The position numbers and the translations under genes are program-made. DNA of 64,000 nucleotides from contig JACEVL010000151.1 of assembly GCA_020284085.1 (NCBI GenBank), forward strand, positions 228,501 to 292,500, in the 5' to 3' direction. The notes below the pieces were generated by a model that saw only the letters and a program-made list of their open reading frames with translations, ran no database searches and was not told the origin of the DNA. How positions within the stretch are numbered: position 1 is the first letter of the stretch; the number at the start of each line of letters is the position of its first letter. Source of the DNA: Aporrectodea caliginosa (Eukaryota > Annelida > Clitellata > Crassiclitellata > Lumbricidae). Shown here piece by piece: positions 37,396 to 45,509 of this stretch.

Positions 37396-38178
37396 TTAAA
37401 TTGTCGTTGGTATGTAGAACTCATCGAATTTGCATCTATACTTACCGTTATTTTTATTACTAGTCTGATCTATTACTAAAAATCCATGAGGTTGCTCCCA
37501 GACTGTTTTGCATAGTTTCTTAAACTCTTCCTTAGGCATGTCCGTACTCGCGTGATCGTTGTATATATGATCAATATTTTTCTGGTCTTGTGGAAACAAA
37601 CAGATAAAGTTTGCGTTCTCTCTAATCGTCTGTCTCGGTAGTTTGAAATAATTTTGAGCGAGGTAGAAACAGTCGACGTTGCTATGTCTACCTCGGATGT
37701 AGTAGGTCTCGCATTTATTCTGCTTGACTAGCTGCAGATCATCGAAAATCATTAGGTTCTTCTTCTCCGGCTTCAATTCTCTCGGGTCTGGCACGTCTTC
37801 GGCTGATTCGAAGAACTTGGAAGATATGTCAGATTTCTCATTCGAGTGTTTAGCCATTTCCTCGACTACAACTGCTGGTGGAATATTTTGTCTTATGATC
37901 TCGTCTTGGCAATCGAATAACCCGACTATGGATTGTTTAGGTAGCTTTTCTTCGAATGCTTTTTTCAGAATTTTATACTCTGGTTGAAAGAGAGACAGAC
38001 CGAATATTTGTAAATTATTGTAATCTAACCACCCAGGTCTTAAAAGTAAGTTTAACAGTAACGTAGTTTTTCCACAACCAGACTTTCCTACGATTAACCC
38101 TCTTATACTTCTCGGTAAAAGAGGGTTATTGGATCTATTAGATGACGCGTCGTTCCACGATAAATTTTTAGCTTCCAT
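37396..38178 (-). CDS. FtsK/HerA-type (A32-like) DNA-packaging ATPase
   Basis: 260 residues, apparently full length for this family. Walker A GKSGCGKT lies at residues 31-38, Walker B NLMIFDD at 141-147, with a following AQNYFKLPRQT segment resembling the sensor region. Such ATPases pump genomic DNA into viral capsids in Polintons, adenovirus-like and NCLDV-type viruses. It is divergently arranged with the phospholipase-domain gene (26 bases between start codons) and lies 27 bases upstream of the virion-protein fragment on the same strand. No stops or frameshifts are visible, in contrast to the damaged neighbours. Confidence 0.9.
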   Translation of the reverse strand: MEAKNLSWNDASSNRSNNPLLPRSIRGLIVGKSGCGKTTLLLNLLLRPGWLDYNNLQIFGLSLFQPEYKILKKAFEEKLPKQSIVGLFDCQDEIIRQNIPPAVVVEEMAKHSNEKSDISSKFFESAEDVPDPRELKPEKKNLMIFDDLQLVKQNKCETYYIRGRHSNVDCFYLAQNYFKLPRQTIRENANFICLFPQDQKNIDHIYNDHASTDMPKEEFKKLCKTVWEQPHGFLVIDQTSNKNNGKYRCKFDEFYIPTTI

Positions 38179-38204
38179 TTTAAATATATCTAATTGTATT
38201 TAAA
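38179..38204. promoter_or_regulatory. Divergent intergenic region with AT dyad
   Basis: Only 26 bases separate the two divergent start codons. The sequence starts TTTAAATA and ends TATTTAAA, a perfect inverted pair, so each gene has a TATA-like element right before its ATG. Related AT words (ATTATAAA) precede two other genes of the fragment. A promoter role is inferred. Confidence 0.45.
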
Positions 38205-38720
38205 ATGTATTGCGTTAAATGTAAGAGAAAAACTGAAACGAGAGATATTCAGAACGTCGTCAGTAAAAATAATAGGCCTATGCTTCGAGGCGTATGCGTT
38301 ATATGTGGAACGACAAAAACTCAATTCGTGAAAGCAGCACAAGGCGGTGATCTAGTCAGTTCTCTAAATTCGGTTACAAGCGGCATTAAGCTACCGTGGG
38401 CTAAATTTCCTGGTGAAATGCATTTACCTGGACATTCGTTTACGGGGCCTGGGACTAGGTTAGATTTGAGACTTAATCCCGATGGTACTCCGAGAGAGTG
38501 GTCAAAGCCCGTTGATAGAGTCGATAGCGCAGCGTATATTCACGATTTGGCTTACAATCAATACTCTGATACGGCTTCTAGGAATATCGCCGATAGAGCT
38601 ATGATTAATCAATTGAATAACATTCCTAATCCCAGCTTGCGAGAACGTATAGAGAGGACTATTGTCAAGCCTATATTGTCCGCTAAATCGAGTCTCGGGT
38701 TAGGTTTAAAAAAAGCTTAA
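38205..38720 (+). CDS. Virion protein with zinc ribbon (DUF5679-like) and phospholipase A2 domain
   Basis: 171 residues. The N-terminus has paired cysteines C3-C6 and C31-C34 (YCVKC, VCVICG) of a DUF5679-like ribbon. The second half has a GPGT turn at 81-84 and an AYIHDLAYNQY motif with His113-Asp114, matching the calcium loop and catalytic dyad of parvovirus VP1-type phospholipase A2. In parvoviruses this domain breaches endosomal membranes during entry; a similar role here is inferred from family knowledge. The C-terminus is short and basic (GLGLKKA). The frame is intact. It is followed at once by the integrase region. Confidence 0.85.
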   Translation: MYCVKCKRKTETRDIQNVVSKNNRPMLRGVCVICGTTKTQFVKAAQGGDLVSSLNSVTSGIKLPWAKFPGEMHLPGHSFTGPGTRLDLRLNPDGTPREWSKPVDRVDSAAYIHDLAYNQYSDTASRNIADRAMINQLNNIPNPSLRERIERTIVKPILSAKSSLGLGLKKA

Positions 38721-38722
38721 AA

Positions 38723-39634
38723 TGGACTGACGAACTAGCGGAAGAATTACATAAACCCGTAGTAAGATGTTTTAGAAAACGAAGGGTATACGTTACAGGG
38801 ATTGATGAAATTTGGGCGGCTGATCTAATCGATATGCAGCCTTTTGCTAAAGATAACGATGATGTAAAATATCTGTTGACGGTTATAGACGTATTTTCTA
38901 AATACGGGTGGATTGTGCCACTGCGTGATAAGAGCGGAAAATCTACAGCTGCTGGTTTCTTGAAAATATTAGAGAGCGGACGAAAGCCTGTTAAATTATG
39001 GGTTGATAAGGGTAAAGAGTTTTATAACAAAGACGTAAAAGGTTTGTTTGAATTGTACTCTACCGAGAATGAAGAGAAATCTTGTGTCATTGAACGTTGG
39101 AATCGAACAATGAGGGAGAAAATGTTTAAATACTTTACAGCTAATTCAACGAGAAGGTATATCGATATATTAGACGAAATGGTTAGTAATTATAATGATA
39201 CGAAACATACTTCCATTAAAATGACTCCCGCTAAGGCTAGTCTGAAAGTGAATGAAAAAACTGTATGGATGAACTTGTACGGTGATGAGATTACAGAGCC
39301 TATTATACCCAAGTTCTCGGTAGGCGAGAAGGTTAGAATAACGAAGAAGAAGAATATATTTGAAAAAGGGTACACTCCGAGATGGAGCGAAGAGACGTTT
39401 ACTATATCTAGTGTTCAATATACGGATCCTGTGACGTATAAGATAATCGATTACAATGGTGAAGAAATAGTTGGTACTTTCTACGAACAAGAGTTGCAAA
39501 AGACTACCCAAGAAATATATAGGATCGAAAAAGTGATTAGAAAACACGGGAAGAAATCTTTAGTTAAATGGTTTGGTTACCCTGAGACATTTAATTCTTG
39601 GGTTGATAATGAGGATTTGATAAATTTACCTTAA
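38723..39634 (+). pseudogene. Polinton retroviral-like integrase with chromodomain, damaged
   Basis: The homologous frame runs from about 38723 (WTDELAEELHKP) to TAA 39632-39634, about 303 residues. Integrase core residues are Asp in AADLID (38822-38824), Asp in WVDKGKEF (39005-39007) and Glu in CVIERWN (39092-39094). The C-terminus is a chromodomain (IYRIEKVIRKHGKKSLVKWF then PETFNSWV). Two defects are visible. The only ATG near the start (38722) is one base out of frame, and the first in-frame ATG (38834) lies after the first catalytic Asp. Also, the second Asp and the Glu are separated by 28 residues instead of the usual 35, with the loss near 39041-39052. Enzyme function is therefore doubtful. 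Confidence 0.88.
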
Positions 39635-39660
39635 AGCTTATATAGGCTCACGACTTAGAA
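39635..39660 (+). repeat. 26-bp post-stop direct repeat, copy 1
   Basis: AGCTTATATAGGCTCACGAC plus TTAGAA, starting directly after the integrase stop codon. An identical 26-mer lies at 40217-40242, 15 bases after the stop of the acidic gene. Position suggests a 3'-end or promoter signal of the element. Confidence 0.8.
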
Positions 39661-39742
39661 TTATGAAATGCTAACGATCTTACTTATTAAAATTAATTTA
39701 TTTAAAAGATTCTTGTTAATATAAAATACACGAGATTATAAA

Positions 39743-40201
39743 ATGGATTCCGTTTATACTTCTAGTACAGAAAATGATGAGACCCCGATGCGGTACAATA
39801 TTACACCCGTATCGTTAAGGCCTACGATGCCAACCGATCTATTTCTAACTCTCGCTTCTAGTAATGCAATTGATATAGCCATTTTTATTTCCGAAGTGAA
39901 AGACGCTTGTAGTGAATTCATAACCGGCGTTCGCGAAATGGTAGGAGACGCTTCAGAATATGATGAGTGTGAGTGTTGCGAGTGTTATGATAGCGATGTG
40001 GCCTCAGACGACTCCTATAGCGACTCTGAAGGGGATGACGATGATGACGCGCTTACTAAAACGATCGTTGCTAACGAATTCGAGACGATTCTATGCGACC
40101 TTAAGAATAAACTCGATATCTTAGAAAAGGCCTATCTCGCGGCGAAGGATACGTTTAATAGCAGCATGAGTGAAAAAATCAAGACCTTTTTACAACCTTG
40201 A
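39743..40201 (+). CDS. Acidic, cysteine-containing orphan protein of the Polinton fragment
   Basis: 152 residues. ATG at 39743 is preceded by GAGATTATAAA. The N-terminal half is mixed; a CECCEC cluster lies near residue 76, followed by an acidic run (SYSDSEGDDDDDAL) and a helical, lysine-rich C-terminal third (KNKLDILEKAYLAAKDTF). I recognise no family. Small accessory proteins of variable sequence are common in adintovirus-like elements, and the cysteine-acidic pattern is reminiscent of regulatory proteins, but this is only an impression. The frame is intact. Confidence 0.6.
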   Translation: MDSVYTSSTENDETPMRYNITPVSLRPTMPTDLFLTLASSNAIDIAIFISEVKDACSEFITGVREMVGDASEYDECECCECYDSDVASDDSYSDSEGDDDDDALTKTIVANEFETILCDLKNKLDILEKAYLAAKDTFNSSMSEKIKTFLQP

Positions 40202-40216
40202 AGACCGCTAACACGA

Positions 40217-40242
40217 GCTTATATAGGCTCACGACTTAGAAA
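40217..40242 (+). repeat. 26-bp post-stop direct repeat, copy 2
   Basis: Identical to 39635-39660; follows the acidic gene. Confidence 0.8.
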
Positions 40243-40248
40243 CCCACG

Positions 40249-40858
40249 TTATTACCCCTACGATTACGCAATAGGCCTACCATGGGAATTATCCCAACTA
40301 TTACGCGATAGACCTATCGATGAAAATGCTGACTATGTAATTATAGATTCACGATGAGTCATACAGATCGATGCTCTGGGAATTTACGATAGTTTCAGGA
40401 TGCGTGGGTGGCTCGGCGTATTAATTATTAGACCGACGACGCGGCGGGTATCGACGCGGAGACGTGGGGGACGCTGATACGGAAGGTTGTTTAGGTGGGT
40501 ATGCTGACTACGTACAATGCTATGAGATATTACGCTAATGACTCATACGATCGATACTATGATAATTGTTCCAACGATTACGCCATCTCAGCTGAACATG
40601 GGAATTTCCATCAGTGGGTGTGTGATTATTAATAACCTAAGTTATGGCGCAATACGTAATATTCTAGATATTTACGCGGATGACTCAGGAACGGTATTAT
40701 AGGGATTTCCAATAGTTTATAAGAAGCGGCTATTGGTAGGCGTGGGTTTGTGATTATTAATAACCTAAGTTATGGCGCAATACGTAAAATCTAAGGTAGG
40801 TTATAGTAATGATCACATTTATTTATGTAGCGCAAGTGTAATGGCCCAGAGAATTTAT
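40249..40858 (+). repeat. Degenerate tandem repeats at Polinton fragment end
   Basis: An exact 39-bp repeat lies at 40621-40659 and 40749-40787 (core TTAATAACCTAAGTTATGGC). Older units are recognisable by the recurring words ATGCTGACTA.GT, ATGACTCA, ATCGAT.CT, GGGAATTT and GTGGGT at about 40328-40437, 40500-40634 and 40650-40763. No protein is encoded. This may be the subterminal region of the original element. Confidence 0.6.
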
Positions 40859-42000
40859 TTTATTACTACTGACACCCAACTCTACATATCCTTCTCCCCA
40901 AGCTCTTTTTCCACCTCCATTGCCAAACTACTCAATGTGGTTAACCTAGTCTCTCAATGGATGTCGTCCAACCTCCTCTGCCTCAACCCTTCCAAAACAG
41001 AATTCATCATCCTAGGCCTTCCTGACCAAATCAAGAAAATCCCTGACCCTTCAATACACCTATCCACTGACTCTTCATCTCTTACCTTCACCTCCGATGC
41101 CCCTGTCCGCAATCTTGGTGTAACCTTTGATCCACATCTCTCCTTCTCTAACCACATATCTAACCTCTCGCGCTCCTGCTTCATGCACATTCGTGACCTC
41201 CGCCGCATCCGACCCATGCTCGACTTCAAAACTGCCTCCACCATTGCTACCTCCATTGTCCACTCAAAGCTCGACTATTGCAATTCCCTCTTTCTCAACC
41301 TTGAATCTACCCAACTAAAGCGTCTGCAGCTCATCCAAAACTCATTAGCCAGAGCCGTCACCAGAACGCCCAAGCATCATCATATCACTCCCATCCTCAA
41401 ATCACTCCATCGGTTAAAAATCCCAGAGCGAATTCACTTCAAAGTCTTATCACTAACCTACAACTCTCTACAATACTCCCAGCCCAGATATCTTCGCGAC
41501 CTCTTCACCATCCAGCCAACCCGCTCTACCAGATCTTCCTCCATTCTCACTCTCTCTCGACCTCCTGTCACTACTCATCTGAAGTTCTCCAACCGAGCAA
41601 TATCCAACACTGCACCACGTCTCTGGAACGACCTACCTCCTGAATTCCGCACTTTTTCGGTTCCTCAACCAACATCTCCAATCACCCACGCTCATCTGCA
41701 TCAGGCTCCTCTATCCATCACCGCCAAGGCTTTCCACTCGAAACTAAAGTCTCTCCTCTTCAAGAACTCTTACCCCGACTCAACTGATCATCTACCTTCA
41801 AACTCTCGACCTAAACGACACCCACCTTAGCAGCTACTCTGACCCCTCTGATCCTCTGGAAACCGGACTCGGACCTCCTCGGACTACTCTTTTGGACAAC
41901 CCTTCTGACTAGACGCAGCGCTCGTGAATAAGCTGGTGCCCTGCGCTTGGCTTTCGAGTGGCGCTTTAGAAGTTTGGAGATTACGATTACGATTACGATA
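40859..42000 (+). pseudogene. LINE-B 3' half: RT palm to 3' end
   Basis: The frame to TAG 41828-41830 starts at DTQLYISF, the residues right after the YADD-box position, so the RT fingers and catalytic palm are missing. It continues with MSSNLLCLNPSKTEFIILG, NLGVTFDPHLSFSNHI, HSKLDYCNSLFLNL, ARAVTRTPKHHHITP and APRLWNDLPPEFR. The 3' region ends in GATTACGATTACGATAC, a short tandem tail. Other copies are at 23459-23889, 60187-60275 (fragment) and 63740-64000 (the RT part missing here). Confidence 0.85.
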
Positions 42001-42770
42001 CGAAATAATCATAGTAATCACTCTATTGCTAGTTAACTTTACAACGTACAACTATATGCAATCATTTCTTACATTTGTTTAAACGGATAACCCTTGTAAC
42101 ATCTTGTAAGTTAGACAATTATGCCCAATCATATTTCCAGAGTGACTATTACAAATTAAGCTCAGGCTAACAATAGGTTCCAAATAAATCCAAGGAGCTT
42201 TACCAAAATTGCAGAAATAACAAATAAATCCAGGCGCTTTCGCACAGTCGTAACAGATGAATATTATTTATCCAGCACAAAGCAAAACACTTGAGAGATA
42301 ATTCGACTCTAGTTTCATCTCTTAAAAGAACTATACGCAGTACACGATCGCTATCAATTAAAGCTTTTGACAAGACCGATGCGTAAAATATTACTCAAAT
42401 TCCTATCAAGCGCAAAGGACTAACTGAGCGTCCACACTACTCTGCAGCTGAGTGCCTGAGCGACAGAGCGACTGACTCGTCGTCTCTTTCTATAGCTCCT
42501 TTTCCCGCCTTAAATTCATTCTGGCTCGAACCTGGTTCCCGCGTAAATTTCTTCTCCCCCGCCCAATCTTCGTCATGTGTCATCTCGTCGAATTCTTAGA
42601 TAGGACCCCGTATACCGATCTCATTTCTTTGAGTTCATTTTGGTGTTCTATTCGCGTTCTCTCATTTCATTCTGCGTTCTCTTGTCGCTCTTTTAGTTCG
42701 CAATGTCGTTTCTGGAGCGCATAAGGCATTCTGTTTGTTGTTCTTCGAAATGTCGTCACTTTCTTACTTT
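42001..42770. other. Unassigned intergenic DNA
   Basis: No gene or repeat was recognised. Confidence 0.45.
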
Positions 42771-43200
42771 GTAAACGTTATAGTTGTAGTTGTAATTGTA
42801 ATTGAACATTTGTATAGCGCCACTCAGAGATTCAGAGGCGCTCCCGACCCAGGTCAGTGCTGTCTCTAATAAATAACATACGGTAGTCTTCAGGCGTTTC
42901 CGAAACAGAGCAAGAGAAAGGCTGAGGAGCTGAAGACGCGATTCATGCGAAGATGGTTCCAACTGGAGGGGTCGACATAAGCAAAGCTTCTGGATTGAGC
43001 AGCTGCACCACGCGTGCGAGGGACAGCCAAGAAGACCTCTGGAGGCCGAGCGAAGAGCGGAGAGCGGAGCTACCAGGAGATACTGTAGAGACCGATGTAG
43101 ACAGTAGTTGGCGTTCTCTATTCCCTGTTTCAGTTACTTCTTGAGATTTTGACGTTCTTTTGGAGCTCTTCGGCTTGTTTTTGGTTCTCTTCTTCATTTT
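42771..43200 (-). repeat. Possible retroelement 3' end with (TTGTAA)n tail
   Basis: On the plus strand a GTTGTAGTTGTAATTGTAAT tract leads into AACATTTGTATAGCGCCACT, the kind of sequence found at 3' ends of marine invertebrate LINEs and SINEs read on the minus strand. The minus-strand frame at 42943-43218 has no clear RT motif. Confidence 0.4.
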
Positions 43201-43476
43201 GACGTGGACGGTTATCATGGAATAGTATGCCGCCGTGGCAATTTCAGACGGATGTGAATAGAGAAAGATCTTTTCCGTAAGGCTTGAGTTTCGCGGACGG
43301 GATAACGTTACAGTTCTAATTTCCTAGTTTATCTGGCTAATTACACAGTTTTGCAGAAACATTAGGCCTAAGGAGTTACACGATCGCATGTATAGGTCTA
43401 TAGGTAATCACCAGAATGTAACATCTGCTGTATTTAATATTTATCTTCTACTGAACACTTAACTCTGTTTTCCCGT

Positions 43477-43849
43477 ATGTTTCAGTATGTTTACGACCCT
43501 GTCCATTTTTTCTGTCCAGGTCTGTCTGTATGTATGTGCCTGTACCTGTCCGTGTCTCTTTGTCTGCAGTCTCTTCGTCTACGTTGTCACTTGCCTATCC
43601 CCGTGTGCCTGCGCAGCCCCAGTATTTGTATCTGTACGTCCGTCCATCTGTATGCATGTCTCTCTCTCTCTCTCGCTCTCTCTCTCTGTCTGTCTGTCTC
43701 TCTGTCTCTCTCTGTCTCTCTCTGTCTCTCTGTGTCTCTCTCTCTGTCTCTCTCTGTCTCTCTGTCTCATGTCTCTGTCTCTGTCTCTGTCTCTGTCTGT
43801 CTCTCTGTCTCTGTCTCTGTCTCTGTCTCTGTCTCTGTCTCTGTCTCTG

Positions 43850-43928
<79 letters not shown>

Positions 43929-44000
43929 CTTCGTACGTTTGTCTGTCCCTCGCTAGGTCGCTGTTGTCTGGTATTCGTCACCCATCCCACCTTTATCCGT
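43477..44000. repeat. (CT)n/(CTGT)n microsatellite
   Basis: TCTCTCTGTCTCTG tracts from about 43650 to 43925. Long Ser-Leu-rich frames in three phases are artefacts. The flanks (43477-43650) are degenerate versions of the same repeat. Confidence 0.93.
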
Positions 44001-44026
44001 TAGATTTGCGTCAACATTTATCATCT

Positions 44027-44515
44027 AGGGCGCATAGTCTGCTTAGTGATTTATTTAACAAACAAACAATCAATCAATCAATCAATCAGTTTTTTTTATT
44101 GTCGTAAAGCACATATGACAAATACATGAACATAATAATCAGTCGTAGACAAATGGGAGGCCCAGAAGGGATGAAATCTCGCTATAGGGACACCAATTTT
44201 ATCTAATTTCATAAACAGGATCGGTATATTCTTAACTATATGCTTAATTAGTTAATTAAGAGGGTTGACAAGGAAACTGTAAAGAAGCCGAGAAGAAGTT
44301 GTAGTGTAGCAGACTAGTTTAGCTGTTATCCAACTAGGATTTTAAAGTACAAGGATAGCATATATTAACAGGTTATAAATGTTAATTCAGACTGATGACC
44401 TGGAGAAACGAGCACAGACATAATTATTTTACCATAAACATTGTAGGGCGCATAGTCTGCTTAGTGATTTATTTAACAAACGAGCGCAAACAAGATTATA
44501 TTACCATAAACATTG
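44027..44515. repeat. Direct repeat pair with (CAAT)n tract
   Basis: GGGCGCATAGTCTGCTTAGT followed by GATTTATTTAACAAAC occurs at 44027-44064 and 44446-44481. A CAATCAATCAATCAATCA run at 44069-44087 could be the 3' end of a minus-strand LINE. The 380 bases between are unassigned. Confidence 0.6.
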
Positions 44516-44950
44516 ACAGAGGTGGCGCCATACATTTTTTTAAACCAGGGCATAGCTAGGGCAGTCATACAAGTAACCAGTGCAGGGGCGGTTTATGCCC
44601 GAATACATGTTCGGCAGGGCAAAAATTTTGGCAGGGCAACGACCAGGGCAAAGGCTTTTTACCAGGGGATTTGCCCTGGCTTGCCCTGGTGTAGTGCCGC
44701 CACTGAACATTGACCGTAATCTGCTCTCTGCAGAGCCCCTTTTCGGACAAAGACCTCACTTCGGTGATGTGTCAAATTACACGCTGGAGGTTCTGGACTG
44801 GCTCCTTGTCCGTTCTTGTCTAGGCTTGGAATTTCAAAAGGGCTCTAGAAATCACTGTTAGAAGCAAATCATGTCACTAACAGTAAATCATGTAACAATT
44901 TACTAACCGGTGTTTCTAGACTAATTTGACCCTGCTGAAAACGAAAATCG
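44516..44950. other. Palindrome-rich block and unassigned DNA
   Basis: AGGGCA and TGCCCT words alternate at 44545-44700, allowing stem formation. CAGGGGCGG and CCGCCACTG at its edges resemble hAT ends, but no target duplication is present. Overlapping frames here are not credible genes. Confidence 0.4.
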
Positions 44951-45490
44951 CGGTTAGCAACCTGGATTTTGAGCGGTTGCATGAGAAAACAAGATGGCGG
45001 CCAAAATGATGGCCAATAGCTTCAAATTGCTATAAGTGAAGTTTTGTATGTGATGGAAACATGATTTTAGAGTCTAAATTAACATTTTCAGGGTCAAGGA
45101 ATGTGATGGAAATAAAAACACACAAGTAGCTCTGCCAGAAAACCAAAATGGCGGACAAAATGGCGGTCATTATCTTCAAATGGCTATAAGTGAAGTATTG
45201 TATGTGATGAAAACCTGATTTTAGAGTCTGAATTAATATTTTCAGGGTCAAAGAATGCGATGGAACTAAAGACAAATATGTAGCACTGCCAGAAAACCAA
45301 TATGGCGGACAAAATGGCGGCCAGGATCTTCAGATGACTATAATTACATGTATGTATGGATTGGAAACCTGATTTAGAGTCTAAATTAACATTGTCGGGG
45401 GTCAAGGAATGCGATGGAACTAAAAACACATATGTAGTAGTGCCAGGAAACCACAATGGCTGACAAAATGGCGGCCATTATCTTCAAACA
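44950..45490 (+). repeat. 154-bp tandem repeat
   Basis: GGCGGACAAAATGGCGG-type words at 45150, 45304 and 45458 are spaced 154 bases, with a more diverged unit near 44993. Each unit also contains GATTTTAGAGTCTAAATTAA and GGGTCAAGGAATG.GATGGAA. Confidence 0.88.
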
Positions 45491-45509
45491 TAGGCAAGGG
45501 CGCAACCAC

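Larger units (their letters stand above)
37118..40858. mobile_element. Polinton/Maverick (adintovirus-like) fragment inside LINE-B
   Basis: Contains, in order, a capsid-type gene fragment (-), packaging ATPase (-), zinc-ribbon/phospholipase protein (+), chromodomain integrase (+), acidic orphan (+) and a repeat-rich end. This gene content is characteristic of Polinton/Maverick elements and related adintoviruses. DNA polymerase B, major capsid protein and protease genes are absent. The left border cuts through a gene and no terminal inverted repeats are seen, so it is a truncated, non-mobile remnant. Both borders abut broken LINE-B sequence. Confidence 0.88.

Noticed and set aside
39170..39547. 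125-codon minus-strand frame
   Set aside because: Shadow of the integrase on the opposite strand.
39950..40040. LxCxE retinoblastoma-binding motif in the acidic protein
   Set aside because: The cluster reads CECCE, without the required Leu.
43477..44107. Three overlapping Ser/Leu-rich frames up to 206 codons
   Set aside because: CT/CTGT microsatellite read in three phases; no complex sequence.
44516..44710. hAT MITE bounded by CAGGGGCGG and CCGCCACTG
   Set aside because: End similarity is short and the flanking octamers do not match.
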